Positions 18,695 through 26,870 of a DNA stretch of 64,000 bases are shown piece after piece (within the stretch, counting starts at the first letter, position 1; each line of letters opens with the position of its first letter). A program made the translations under genes and the position numbers. The stretch lies in the NCBI RefSeq assembly GCF_024345375.1, contig NZ_JAGQAZ010000001.1, forward strand, positions 372,001-436,000, in the 5' to 3' direction. A model generated the notes under the pieces. The model ran no database searches and was not told where the DNA came from. It saw only the letters and a program-made list of their open reading frames with translations. This DNA comes from Cyanobium sp. WAJ14-Wanaka (GTDB taxonomy: Bacteria > Cyanobacteriota > Cyanobacteriia > PCC-6307 > Cyanobiaceae).

Positions 18695-20989
18695 CTAGGC
18701 CTCGCTCAGCACGGCAATCGGAGTGAACTCCTGGTCCTGATCCTGATCTTCGTCCTCGCCCTCGGGCAGCAGTACGGCCAGGTCGATCTGGTGGCGAAGG
18801 GCATCAACCTTCTGGATTTCCACCTCCACGGCATCGCCGAGCATGAAGGTGCGGCGGTTTTTGCGTCCCACCAGGCGGTTTTGACGCGAGCGGTACTCGT
18901 ACCAGTCGTCCTTGAGGGAGCTCACATGGACCAGCCCCTCCACCTGGGAAGGGGGCACCTCCACAAAGAAGCCGTAGCTCTGCACGCCGCTGATCACCCC
19001 AGGTAGCACTTGGCCCACCAGCGGTTCGGCTTGGCGGGCCTGCACCATTGCCAGCAGGTCGCGGTGCAATTCGGCCATGAAGCGGCGGCGGGTGTTGAGC
19101 CGCTGCACCAAGCCCTGTTGGAGAGCGTCCTTGAAGGGCACCAGGGCACTGGGGGCGAGCAGGGGCCAATCAATGGCGCCCAGGCAGCCATCGGCTGCCA
19201 GGTCGACGGAAGTCTTGTGGCGCACGCTGGGGCGGTCCTTGCCTTCAGTAAGCAGCAACACCAGCACGTGTTGGTTCCACAGGTCCAGGTAGTGGAGGGC
19301 TGGGGAGCACCAAGGCGCTAGGGCCGCTTCCTCTCCAGTTAGGCCAGCGAGGGCGTGGGGGCCAGGGGTGTCGCCGATTTCTACGGGCTTTAAGGCCGCC
19401 TGCAATTGCTGTTGGAGGCCCCGGCTGCGGTCGGTTTGACGGAAGGCCTGGGCGAGTTCGCTGGCACTGGCATTTCCTTCCTCACTTAGCTCCAGGGCTA
19501 TCTCAAGGGCCAAGGCAGCCTTAGCCACGTCGTTGAGATCGGCGGGGTCCGCGGCGGCATTGGTAGCAAAAAGGGCCGGCAGTTCGAGTCCCAGTAGGTG
19601 CTGGCCGAGGGCCCGCTCCGCCACCAAGACGTATTCGCGCAGCAGGGCAGCTGGGTGGTGCTCAGGCAGTTGCACAAACCAGCCCCTTTGCTGGCTATCT
19701 GGGCCGGGAATCGCCAAATCCCCCAGGCTTTCAATGGCGGGCAGGGCCAAGTCCAGGTCGAGGGAGCCCTGGGCGATGCGCCTGTTGCGCAGCAGAGCGG
19801 CCAGGGCCACCAGGTTCTCTAGCTGGGGCAGTTGGTCCTTGATGGCCTTGAGGGCAGCCGGCACGGTGCGGGATTTGGCCTTGCGCTCCGCCATGGCATC
19901 GAGGGCCGCCAGGTCAACTTGGGCCACGGGCTTGACCAGGCTGCGGCAGAAGCGGTAGTGCTCAAGCTCGCCTTCAGGGCTGAGCTCCAGTGCCACCGAT
20001 AGGGCCTCTTGCTTCTCACCTGCCTTGAAGGCGGAGGCCTTGGCGAGGGCGCTGGTCAATAGGGGCAGCCATTGGCGTCCCACGCAGAGGGCCTCTCCCT
20101 GGTCACGGAGAAAGAGATCGAGGGGCGACCCCATGCCCAGCCTTTCTGCCACCGCAGGACTGTGGACCCAGAGGGTCCAGCCGGCATCGCGGGCCTCCAG
20201 ATGAATTGCCGCCAGGGAGGGGCACTCCTTGCCCGACCAGGCCTCCAGTAGCAGGGTGGGCTGGGCCGTCAGGTCAGTGCGCTCACTGGCAGCGAGGGTC
20301 TTGAGGGTGGCCCGGGGGGCGGTTGGTCGCCCATGGAGGTGATGCTTGGTGAGCAGCAGATCGAGGTCTGCCGCTTCGCCGCCATTCACCGGCAGGCTGC
20401 GCGAAACATGGCCCAGGGGGGAGAACTGGCCCACCGGGTAACGGTCCAAATGGACCTCCACCACACTTTTTAGTTCGGGGTCCAGGTGCTTTGCGTCAGC
20501 CTCAGGCAGCTCAATGCTGGTGAGCAGGTGGTCATCGAGGGGGGTGGCCACCAGGCGGTTTTCCTGCTGACCCACCTGGGCCAACAGGGAGACGGTGCGG
20601 CGCTCAAGAATGCACTGCACGCCCCCCTCAGGGGAACGGCGGCGGCCGCCCTCGCGGGTCACCTTGACCAGCACCCGATCGCCATTCCAGGCGTGGTTGA
20701 GCTGGTGATCGCGGATGTAGATGTCTTCGCCGCCGTCTTCACGCAGGGCAAAGCAGAAGCCCTTGCTGGAGCAGCGCAGCCGGGCCGTAACGAAGTCAGG
20801 GGCTTCAAGGCGCTTGATGCCGGCTTCACCCTCCTCTATCAGGCCAAGCTTGATTAGGCCATCAAGGCCAATGCGCAGCTGGTTTTTTTCGGCCTTTTGG
20901 CTAAGGCCCAGGGCCTTTTCAAGCTTGGTTAGGGAAAGGGCTTCTTCGCTAGGAAGCTGGTCGAGCAGGTCGGCGACCGTGAACTTCAT
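18695..20989 (-). CDS. zam: RNB-domain (RNase II/R-like, Zam-type) protein, probable pseudoenzyme
   Basis: A 764-residue protein with RNase II/R architecture: winged-helix-like N-terminus (1-60), cold-shock-like segments (60-210), RNB domain (about 235-600) and C-terminal S1 domain ([20 protein letters not shown] near 670). Cyanobacterial homologues are named Zam (acetazolamide resistance). The RNB active site looks lost. Where RNase R has the DGEDARDFDDAV aspartates, this protein reads [14 protein letters not shown] (near 250-265), and the SPIRRY arginines are replaced in [11 protein letters not shown] (near 560). GSLDLDLAL near 390 and the S1 domain remain. It may bind RNA without cutting it. 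Stop is 4 bases from ubiX. Confidence 0.9.
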   Translation of the reverse strand: MKFTVADLLDQLPSEEALSLTKLEKALGLSQKAEKNQLRIGLDGLIKLGLIEEGEAGIKRLEAPDFVTARLRCSSKGFCFALREDGGEDIYIRDHQLNHAWNGDRVLVKVTREGGRRRSPEGGVQCILERRTVSLLAQVGQQENRLVATPLDDHLLTSIELPEADAKHLDPELKSVVEVHLDRYPVGQFSPLGHVSRSLPVNGGEAADLDLLLTKHHLHGRPTAPRATLKTLAASERTDLTAQPTLLLEAWSGKECPSLAAIHLEARDAGWTLWVHSPAVAERLGMGSPLDLFLRDQGEALCVGRQWLPLLTSALAKASAFKAGEKQEALSVALELSPEGELEHYRFCRSLVKPVAQVDLAALDAMAERKAKSRTVPAALKAIKDQLPQLENLVALAALLRNRRIAQGSLDLDLALPAIESLGDLAIPGPDSQQRGWFVQLPEHHPAALLREYVLVAERALGQHLLGLELPALFATNAAADPADLNDVAKAALALEIALELSEEGNASASELAQAFRQTDRSRGLQQQLQAALKPVEIGDTPGPHALAGLTGEEAALAPWCSPALHYLDLWNQHVLVLLLTEGKDRPSVRHKTSVDLAADGCLGAIDWPLLAPSALVPFKDALQQGLVQRLNTRRRFMAELHRDLLAMVQARQAEPLVGQVLPGVISGVQSYGFFVEVPPSQVEGLVHVSSLKDDWYEYRSRQNRLVGRKNRRTFMLGDAVEVEIQKVDALRHQIDLAVLLPEGEDEDQDQDQEFTPIAVLSEA

Positions 20990-20998
20990 CGGTTTTGA

Positions 20999-21088
20999 CT
21001 ACTTGGCGGGCGGCGGATCCAGGGGCGGATCGGGCTGGTGGTCTGGGCTCGGAGCGATGCCCACGGCCACCTGGCCATTACTGGTCAT
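20999..21088 (-). CDS. Possible 29-residue Pro/Asp-rich peptide
   Basis: A tiny frame, ATG 21088 to TAG 20999-21001, encoding a peptide whose second half alternates Pro and Asp (HQPDPPLDPPPAK). It lies 9 bases upstream of the RNB-protein start on the same strand, so it could be a leader peptide. Length and composition are weak evidence and it may be chance. Confidence 0.2.
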   Translation of the reverse strand: MTSNGQVAVGIAPSPDHQPDPPLDPPPAK

Positions 21089-21120
21089 CTTAAGAGCATG
21101 GCGGCCCTGGAAAGAAGGCC

Positions 21121-21426
21121 CTAGGGCTTGATTTCTTCTTGGGTAGTTTCCTCAGCAGTAGAGCGCTGAATTAGGCGGATGCCAATGATCAGGAAGCCCA
21201 AGGCGGCGGCCAACTGAAGGGCATTGGTGGGGATCACGGCGGAGAGGGAGCCACCGGCGGCAGCCCCCAGCAAGCTTGCGAAGACAAGGGCGGCAGAGCT
21301 GCCGGCAAAAACGGCACCAGGACGGCTCGAGGTGCCACTGATCGTGACGATGGCAAGCTGGGTCTTGTCGCCCAATTCCGCCAGGAACACGGTCACAAAT
21401 GTGGAGGCCAGCAGGGCGATATCCAT
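21121..21426 (-). CDS. Half-size GDT1/UPF0016 manganese exporter subunit
   Basis: A 101-residue membrane protein with three helices and the family signature [10 protein letters not shown] near residues 16-25. Full-size GDT1 proteins carry two such halves; here the second half is the adjacent gene, so the functional unit is probably a heterodimer (the cyanobacterial Hmx1/Hmx2 type). Role by family: export of Mn(II), possibly Ca(II), from the cytoplasm, important because photosynthesis demands high manganese. The partner stop lies 35 bases upstream on the same strand. Confidence 0.88.
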   Translation of the reverse strand: MDIALLASTFVTVFLAELGDKTQLAIVTISGTSSRPGAVFAGSSAALVFASLLGAAAGGSLSAVIPTNALQLAAALGFLIIGIRLIQRSTAEETTQEEIKP

Positions 21427-21461
21427 GGGAATGGGGCTTTGCCTCCGAGGGGGGGTGCGGG

Positions 21462-21800
21462 TTAGGTGAGGTGGATGCTGAGGTCGGGGGCCAGGGCCAC
21501 TACGGCCTGTCGACCTAGCCAGAGGCCCAGGGCCACCATCAGGATTCCGGCCAGGCGCTCAAGTTGCTGGGGCTGCATCACCTTGGCCAGCCAGCGGCCC
21601 AGCAGCACCCCCACCAGGCTGGAGCAGATCAGGGCCAGGGAGGCCCCGACAAAGACCACCACAGGTTTGCCCGATTGGGCCGAAAGCAGTAGGGCCGCCA
21701 ATTGGGTCTTGTCGCCCAACTCGGCCAGAAACACCGTCGTGAAAGTGGTTAAAAAGGCCGCTCCCCAGCTGCCGGCGTTGGTTGAGGTATCGCTGCTCAT
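21462..21800 (-). CDS. Half-size GDT1/UPF0016 manganese exporter subunit
   Basis: A 112-residue three-helix protein with the same signature, [17 protein letters not shown] near residues 25-41. It is clearly related to the downstream 101-residue protein but not identical, as expected for the two halves of a GDT1 transporter encoded separately. The ATG at 21800 overlaps the stop of the ykgJ-like gene by 4 bases (ATGA), so translation of the two is coupled. The functional assignment rests on the family motif. Confidence 0.89.
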   Translation of the reverse strand: MSSDTSTNAGSWGAAFLTTFTTVFLAELGDKTQLAALLLSAQSGKPVVVFVGASLALICSSLVGVLLGRWLAKVMQPQQLERLAGILMVALGLWLGRQAVVALAPDLSIHLT

Positions 21801-22168
21801 GGGTGGCGGCGAATTGCCTGCAAAAAACGCTTCATCACCCTGCCACGGCCACCGTATTCACTGCGAATTTGCTGCTTGCAGCAGGCGATTGCCAGGTCAT
21901 TGCCGTTGCTTGTTTGATCAGGTGCTCCAAACAGGTTCACCAGGTTGCTGACTCGGCAGAAATCGGGCCTTTGCTCGTAGATGCCGCAGCTGCGGGCACC
22001 GCTGTTGTAGTGGATGCACCAGCCATCGGCGCCAACCATCGAAAGGTAGAGCTCCCGTTGGCCCGGTTCCAGGGCATCCAGGGCCTCTGGCCGTTGGCTT
22101 GGATCCAGGCGGCAACAGGCCCCGCACTGGCTAATGCACTGCCATCTTTCGCTGTAACAAGCCATCAC
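21797..22168 (-). CDS. YkgJ-type cysteine cluster protein
   Basis: A 123-residue protein with the cysteine spacing of the YkgJ/Fe-S-binding family: CISQCGACC near 11-19, [21 protein letters not shown] near 48-68, FC and ACC later. Such proteins are predicted to bind a metal or iron-sulfur cluster; the exact role is unknown. A second ATG one codon in (22165) is equally good. It overlaps the GDT1-half gene by 4 bases, so it may work with manganese handling, a link I only infer from context. Confidence 0.85.
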   Translation of the reverse strand: MMACYSERWQCISQCGACCRLDPSQRPEALDALEPGQRELYLSMVGADGWCIHYNSGARSCGIYEQRPDFCRVSNLVNLFGAPDQTSNGNDLAIACCKQQIRSEYGGRGRVMKRFLQAIRRHP

Positions 22169-22217
22169 AGGGGGGCTGAGGGCCCGGTGGTACTGCCACT
22201 TTGGCCCCTAGGATGTG

Positions 22218-22236
22218 CCCAAGAGCTTTTCTTGGG
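22218..22236 (+). repeat. Short inverted repeat just before psb30
   Basis: Arms cccaag / cttggg with a 7-base loop, ending 7 bases before the psb30 ATG. In RNA it would form a six-pair hairpin right at the ribosome-binding region. It could modulate translation or mRNA stability. The short stem makes chance occurrence possible. Confidence 0.4.
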
Positions 22237-22243
22237 TATTGCC

Positions 22244-22351
22244 ATGGGCATCGACATTCACCTGATCGCCAACTTTGCATCCCTTGCCCTGATCACATTG
22301 GCTGGCCCGGCGGTGATCTTTGTGCTCTTCTTCCGCCGCGGCGCCCTCTGA
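22244..22351 (+). CDS. psb30: Photosystem II protein Psb30 (Ycf12)
   Basis: A 35-residue single-helix subunit at the periphery of the photosystem II core near cytochrome b559. The sequence [20 protein letters not shown] followed by [15 protein letters not shown] is typical of the picocyanobacterial form: short N-terminus, one membrane helix (about 7-29), and the basic RRGAL end. It is the only plus-strand gene in a long minus-strand run and has its own terminator at 22374-22405. A small hairpin precedes the ATG. Confidence 0.94.
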   Translation: MGIDIHLIANFASLALITLAGPAVIFVLFFRRGAL

Positions 22352-22373
22352 GCCCGATTTTCTTTTAGCTGTT

Positions 22374-22405
22374 GCCCCAGATCCCCCTGCGGATTGGGGC
22401 TTTTT
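22374..22405 (+). terminator. Rho-independent terminator after psb30
   Basis: Stem gccccagatcc / ggattggggc (one bulged base) with a short C-rich loop, followed directly by five T residues, 23 bases after the psb30 stop. The hairpin abuts the stop codon of the convergent ClC gene, so it may also stop readthrough into it. Confidence 0.8.
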
Positions 22406-23766
22406 CATGGCTTCTTTTCGGCTAGGGGGCTTCTGCCCAGGCCCCATAGGGCGTGGTAGATGGCCTCTGGTTGCAGTTTTCGGCCCACGCTTGCCCCCAC
22501 GAAGGCACTGATCAGCAGGCCAAACAACCACTGCTGATCACCCAGCATTCGCAGGGAGAACAGGATTGTCATTAGGGGCAGTTGGGTGGCTCCAGCCAGG
22601 GCCCCTGCCATGCCAAGGGCTAGGCCCAACTGGGCATTGCCCCCAAGCAACTCGAAGCTGCCACTGCCAAATACCGAGCCAATGGCAAAGGCCGGATCGA
22701 TTAGGCCCCCGGGGATGCCAGCTGCCAGGGCCAGGATTGGGGCCACGATGCGTGCCGCTAAAAGCAGCAGCCAGCCAAAGATGTCCAGGGGAGAACCCGG
22801 CACCGGGATCGGTCCGCTGTCGCTGAGTAGGAGCCCCATTAGGGCCTCCCCATCCCCACCGCTCCTGCCGCCACTGACCACGGCAATCAGGGCCAGGGCA
22901 GCGCCGAGAATTAAGCCCCAGCGCAGGGGTTGGCGCAGTACTTGGGGCCGCAACCAAGCTGTGCTCTTCAACAACAACTTGGCAAAAAGGCCCCCCAAGC
23001 CACCGGCCACTAACCCCACCGGCAGGGCAAAAAGTAACTGCAGGACCTCAGGTTCGGGGGTTTGGATGGTGCTGAGGATGAAGATCGGAATCCCGGTGAG
23101 GTTGCTGATCAAGGCCGCCACAGCGCATACCAGGGCTGAGGCACAAAGCACCTTGGCCTGGAAGCGGCCGGTGAGTTCCTCAAACACAAACACCGCTCCC
23201 ATCAGGGGGCTGTTGAATCCCCCCGCCAGGCCAGCCCCAGCGCCAATGGCCAGAAGGGAGCCATCCGGCAATCCAGCCAGAAGCCTCGGGAAGCGCTTGC
23301 GTAGGGCCACGGCTACCGCCGCCCCAACCTGCACCACGGGCCCCTCCCGACCCATGGGCATCAGGGCCAGGCTGGCGGCAGTCCAGAGGCTCAGGCGCTG
23401 AATCAGCGGTTTGCTGCCCATCAGCTCGTCGGTGGAGCTGGGGTTCTCCAGGCACTCAATTGTTTGGGGGATCCCCGATCCCGCCCCTCGACGCATCGGG
23501 CCGGCCTGGAGCCAGAGCAGGGCTGGCATCACCACGACCGGTGCGACAGCCATCAGCAGGGTTGGCAGTTCCCAGGACTGATTGGTGAAGCCCGGCAGGC
23601 GGTGCAGCATCGCGGCTTGCCAGCCATCCACCAGATTCAGGGGCAGGCAGGCCAGGCCCACAAGGGCCCCCAATGCCAGCAGCTGCAACAGGGTGATTAG
23701 GGGCCCTTTGCTAGCTGGACTGCCCGGGCTGGCGGATCCGCCAGGAAAGGCTGGGCTAGGGGGCAT
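22405..23766 (-). CDS. ClC-family chloride channel/transporter
   Basis: A 453-residue membrane protein with about 10-12 helices. Selectivity-filter motifs are visible: GSGIPQ near 92-97, GREGP near 142-146 (its Glu is the gating glutamate, pointing to a Cl-/H+ exchanger or gated channel), and GGLIDPAF near 350 in place of the more common GxFxP. Start at ATG 23766 (MPPSPAFPGG); upstream sequence in frame is not ClC-like. It follows recJ by 17 bases on the same strand. The in vivo anion and direction are not shown by sequence. Confidence 0.92.
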   Translation of the reverse strand: MPPSPAFPGGSASPGSPASKGPLITLLQLLALGALVGLACLPLNLVDGWQAAMLHRLPGFTNQSWELPTLLMAVAPVVVMPALLWLQAGPMRRGAGSGIPQTIECLENPSSTDELMGSKPLIQRLSLWTAASLALMPMGREGPVVQVGAAVAVALRKRFPRLLAGLPDGSLLAIGAGAGLAGGFNSPLMGAVFVFEELTGRFQAKVLCASALVCAVAALISNLTGIPIFILSTIQTPEPEVLQLLFALPVGLVAGGLGGLFAKLLLKSTAWLRPQVLRQPLRWGLILGAALALIAVVSGGRSGGDGEALMGLLLSDSGPIPVPGSPLDIFGWLLLLAARIVAPILALAAGIPGGLIDPAFAIGSVFGSGSFELLGGNAQLGLALGMAGALAGATQLPLMTILFSLRMLGDQQWLFGLLISAFVGASVGRKLQPEAIYHALWGLGRSPLAEKKP

Positions 23767-23783
23767 TGCTATTTCTTGGAGGT

Positions 23784-25685
23784 CTAGGCCACCAAACCCA
23801 AGGCCATGGCAGCTTCTTGTAGCAGCGAGCTTACGTAGGGGTGGGGCTGATCGCCAGCGGATTCGGGGCTGATTTCCTGGCCGGAGGCATTGCGCACCAC
23901 CCAGCCCTGCCCCTGGCGACTGCACCAATAGGTGTGAGCCCCCCGCCGTAAAACCAACTCGGGGGTTCCCTCCCAACCGCTGCTGGCCTTCACGCCAGCA
24001 AGCTCCAGTTGGAAGCGCTCCTGGCCCTGCCAGTTGTCTAGCCGGAGCCGGAAGGCCACATCCAGGAGCGCCGGCAAATCCGCCTGGCCCTGCCAGCCCC
24101 AGCCCATGGCCCGGATGGTGCGCTCACCCTGGGCTAGCTCCAGTTGCAGGTGTCCGCCCCGCAGCAGCCGTTGCGATACCAGGCGGCAGCCGGCGCTCCA
24201 AAACAGGGGTTGGGGATGGCCAATGCCAAATGGTTCAAGCCTCTGGAGTTGTCGATAGAAATCCCGATCAATTGCCTCGAAGTCGAGCAGGGCCTCCGGT
24301 TCGATGGGCAGCCCTGCGCCGCTCTCCTGCAGCCATAGGCCCGCAAGGCCGTTGAGCTGTTCGTGGAGGGCCGCCACCGATTCCGCCTTCACCGTGAAGC
24401 CGCCGGCGGCGGGGTGGCCGCCGAAGCGCTCCAGCAGGGGCGCACAGGCCTGCAGAGCCCTATCCACGGCAAATCCCCTGGGGGCCCGCACGGAGGCCCT
24501 CATGCGACCGTTGCCTTCCCCGGCCAGCAGGGCCGCCGGCCGACCAAAGCGTTCGCTAAGGCGGGCGGCAACGATGCCAATTACGCCGTGGTGCCAATGG
24601 TTTTGGGCAAGTAGCAGGAAGGGAGTGCGGGCCGGTCCATCGGCTTCAAGCAGGGCCATGGCCTCCGCTTCGATGGCGCTGCACAGATCCCGGCGCTGCC
24701 GGTTGAGGGCTTCACACTCCCGGGCCAGGGCCAGGGCCTGGTTGGGATCTTCAGTGGTGAGTAACTCCACCACCAGCTGGGGATCGCCCAGGCGCCCCAC
24801 CGCATTGATCCTTGGGGCGATTTGGAAGCCCACGGCCTGGGCATCAAGTTGTTTTTCCTCCAGGCCTGCCACCTGTTGGAGGGCCTGGAGACCGGCCAGG
24901 GGGCTCTGGGCCAGTTGGGGCAGGCCATCCATCAGCCAGCGCCGGTTGACCCCCACCAGGGGCGCCATGTCGGCAATGGTGCCGATGCAATACAAGTGAC
25001 TGGCCACCTGGAGGCCGTCCTTGCGTTTAAGGCTTTGGCAAAGGCTGGCGGCCAGCACGTAGGCCAGGCCCACCCCTGCCAGGCCCCGATAGGGGGATTT
25101 TGCGGGGGTGCACTCCGGATGGAGCAGGGCCAGGTGGGGGGGCAGGGGATCGGGCAGGGTGTGGTGGTCGGTGAGGATCACCTCCACCCCAAGGGCCTGG
25201 GCCCGCTCCAGGGCCTCGAGGGCCGAGACGCCGTTATCCACCGTTACCAGCAGCCTGATCCCTTCGCCGGCCAGCCGCTCGACCATCGCCGCATTGAGCC
25301 CATAGCCCTCCTCCATGCGGCTGGGGATGGCAGCCACTGGCTGGGCGCCCAATCGCTGCAAAACCCCCACCAGCAGGGCGGTGCTGGTCATGCCATCGGC
25401 GTCGTAGTCGCCGCAAATGGCCAGCCGTTCGCCGCTGGAGCAGGCCAGTTGCAGCCGTTGGATCGCCACGGCAAGGTCGGGAAAGTGCCGCTTGGCGGCG
25501 GGGGCGGCCGGCGGATCCAGCAGCTCAGCAATCGCTTTGGCCTGGCGAAACCCCCTCCGCCAGAGCAGGGCAACTAGGGATTCGGGTAGGGGCTGCTCCT
25601 GGGAATTGAGCTCCGCCTCCCAGCCCTCCTGTTGGGGCAGGGCCTCGGGGAGGTGCCAGCGTTGCTCAGCGAGGGCAGGGAGCAA
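23784..25685 (-). CDS. recJ: Single-stranded-DNA-specific exonuclease RecJ
   Basis: 5'-3' ssDNA exonuclease in recombination and mismatch or base-excision repair. The 633-residue protein has the DHH phosphoesterase motifs ICGDYDADGMTSTALL near 89-104, VTVDNGVSALEALE near 145-158, and LTDHHTLPDPLPPH near 170, then DHHA1 with FGGHPAAGGFTVKAES near 425, and an OB-like C-terminal region. Start at TTG 25685. It is divergent from cbbY with 49 bases between. The ClC gene follows 17 bases downstream. Confidence 0.95.
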   Translation of the reverse strand: MLPALAEQRWHLPEALPQQEGWEAELNSQEQPLPESLVALLWRRGFRQAKAIAELLDPPAAPAAKRHFPDLAVAIQRLQLACSSGERLAICGDYDADGMTSTALLVGVLQRLGAQPVAAIPSRMEEGYGLNAAMVERLAGEGIRLLVTVDNGVSALEALERAQALGVEVILTDHHTLPDPLPPHLALLHPECTPAKSPYRGLAGVGLAYVLAASLCQSLKRKDGLQVASHLYCIGTIADMAPLVGVNRRWLMDGLPQLAQSPLAGLQALQQVAGLEEKQLDAQAVGFQIAPRINAVGRLGDPQLVVELLTTEDPNQALALARECEALNRQRRDLCSAIEAEAMALLEADGPARTPFLLLAQNHWHHGVIGIVAARLSERFGRPAALLAGEGNGRMRASVRAPRGFAVDRALQACAPLLERFGGHPAAGGFTVKAESVAALHEQLNGLAGLWLQESGAGLPIEPEALLDFEAIDRDFYRQLQRLEPFGIGHPQPLFWSAGCRLVSQRLLRGGHLQLELAQGERTIRAMGWGWQGQADLPALLDVAFRLRLDNWQGQERFQLELAGVKASSGWEGTPELVLRRGAHTYWCSRQGQGWVVRNASGQEISPESAGDQPHPYVSSLLQEAAMALGLVA

Positions 25686-25734
25686 CGGGAACGGGCGACC
25701 TTCCCCCTAGTTTGGCGTCTGGGGTGCTGCTGCC

Positions 25735-26487
25735 ATGGCCCTGGGGGCATTGCTTTGGGATGTGGATGGCACCCTCGCCGAGACCGAGCGGGACGGCCAT
25801 CGCCTTGCCTTTAACCGGGCCTTTGCCGATGCCGGGCTGCCCTTGCATTGGGATCCCGGGGCCTATGGCAGGCATTTGGCGACCACGGGTGGGGCCGAGA
25901 GGATCGCGGCAGCCCTGGCGGAATTGGAGGGCCAGCCGCCGGCGGCGGATCGGGTCAGGGCCCTCCAGGCCAGCAAGCAAACCCACTACGCCGACCTGGT
26001 GGCCGGGGGTTGCCTGGAGCTGAGGCCAGGGGTTAGGGCCCTGATGGAGGAGGCCCATGGGGCGGGGCTGCGCCAGGTGCTCGTGACCACCAGTGGGCGG
26101 GTGGCGGTGCGGGCACTTGTGGCCCAGTTGCTGCCTACCCAGTTGCTGCACCAAGACCAGCAATGGCTCGATTTTTGGATCTGCGGCGAAGACGTCAGCC
26201 GCAAAAAGCCGGATCCGGAGGCCTATGCCCAGGCCCTGGCGAGGTTGGATCTGGAGCCGGGCCAGGCCCTGGCCCTGGAGGATTCCCGGGCGGGATTGAT
26301 GGCGGCCCAGGCAGCTGGGGTTCCCTGCCTGGTGAGCTTGAGCCACTACGGCCGCCTCGAACCCCTAGATAGCTTTGCTATGGCGGTGGCCGTGGTGGAC
26401 CAACTTGGTTCCGGTGCCAGGGTGTTGCGGGGCCCGGCTTGTCAGGAGGGCCGGATCACGCTCTCCTATCTGCAGTCGTTGAGGTGA
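25735..26487 (+). CDS. cbbY: CbbY-type HAD phosphatase
   Basis: HAD-superfamily phosphatase closely resembling CbbY, which hydrolyses xylulose 1,5-bisphosphate, a misfire product that inhibits RuBisCO. The 250-residue product has motif 1 DVDGTLAETERDGHRLAFN near 9-27, the CbbY-type cap with TTGGAERI near 50-57, motif 2 TTSGRVAVRAL near 118, and motifs 3/4 KKPDPEAY and LEDSRAGLMAAQ near 160-190. It overlaps the next gene by 4 bases (GTGA), forming a tight unit with ycf20 and glycerate kinase. Substrate assignment is by family. Confidence 0.88.
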   Translation: MALGALLWDVDGTLAETERDGHRLAFNRAFADAGLPLHWDPGAYGRHLATTGGAERIAAALAELEGQPPAADRVRALQASKQTHYADLVAGGCLELRPGVRALMEEAHGAGLRQVLVTTSGRVAVRALVAQLLPTQLLHQDQQWLDFWICGEDVSRKKPDPEAYAQALARLDLEPGQALALEDSRAGLMAAQAAGVPCLVSLSHYGRLEPLDSFAMAVAVVDQLGSGARVLRGPACQEGRITLSYLQSLR

Positions 26488-26861
26488 TAGCGCTGGCCCA
26501 AACCCCCGAACCCAGCAAGGCACCCCGCCTGCAGCCCACCCGCTTTCAGCAGCTCACCACCCTGCTGGGGGAGAGGCTACTGGGCAATTTGCAGGGCAGC
26601 TGGCGCTTCCGCAGTGGTGTGCTGTTGGCCCTGCTGCTGGGTTCATACCTGGGCAACAACCTGACGGCCTGGTTGCTGCCCTATTTCCCCGGTGGCAGGC
26701 CTTTCCTGGTCTTGGCTCTGGTGCTGGCGATTGAGCTGATCGTCAGGTTGCGGGGCCGACTTGTGGGGCGATCACCAGCGGTCGGCTGGATTCTTTGCGA
26801 CAACTTCCGGATCGGTTTTGTCTATTCGGTGGTGTTGGAGGCCTTCAAACTCGGCTCTTGA
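26484..26861 (+). CDS. ycf20: DUF565/Ycf20 membrane protein
   Basis: A 125-residue protein of the Ycf20 (DUF565) family found in cyanobacteria and plastids; plant homologues affect photoprotective quenching. TRFQQLTTLLGERLLGN precedes helices at about 40-60 and 70-85, and the C-terminus CDNFRIGFVYSVVLEAFKLGS is characteristic. GTG start at 26484 gives a 4-base overlap with cbbY. An earlier in-frame start at 26439 lies inside cbbY and is less likely. The next gene begins 9 bases after the stop. Confidence 0.87.
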   Translation: MIALAQTPEPSKAPRLQPTRFQQLTTLLGERLLGNLQGSWRFRSGVLLALLLGSYLGNNLTAWLLPYFPGGRPFLVLALVLAIELIVRLRGRLVGRSPAVGWILCDNFRIGFVYSVVLEAFKLGS

Positions 26862-26870
26862 GCTCCGTCG

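Noticed and set aside
24822-25577. 251-codon plus-strand frame inside recJ
   Set aside because: Gly/Gln/His-rich antisense shadow; RecJ DHH motifs on the other strand are intact.
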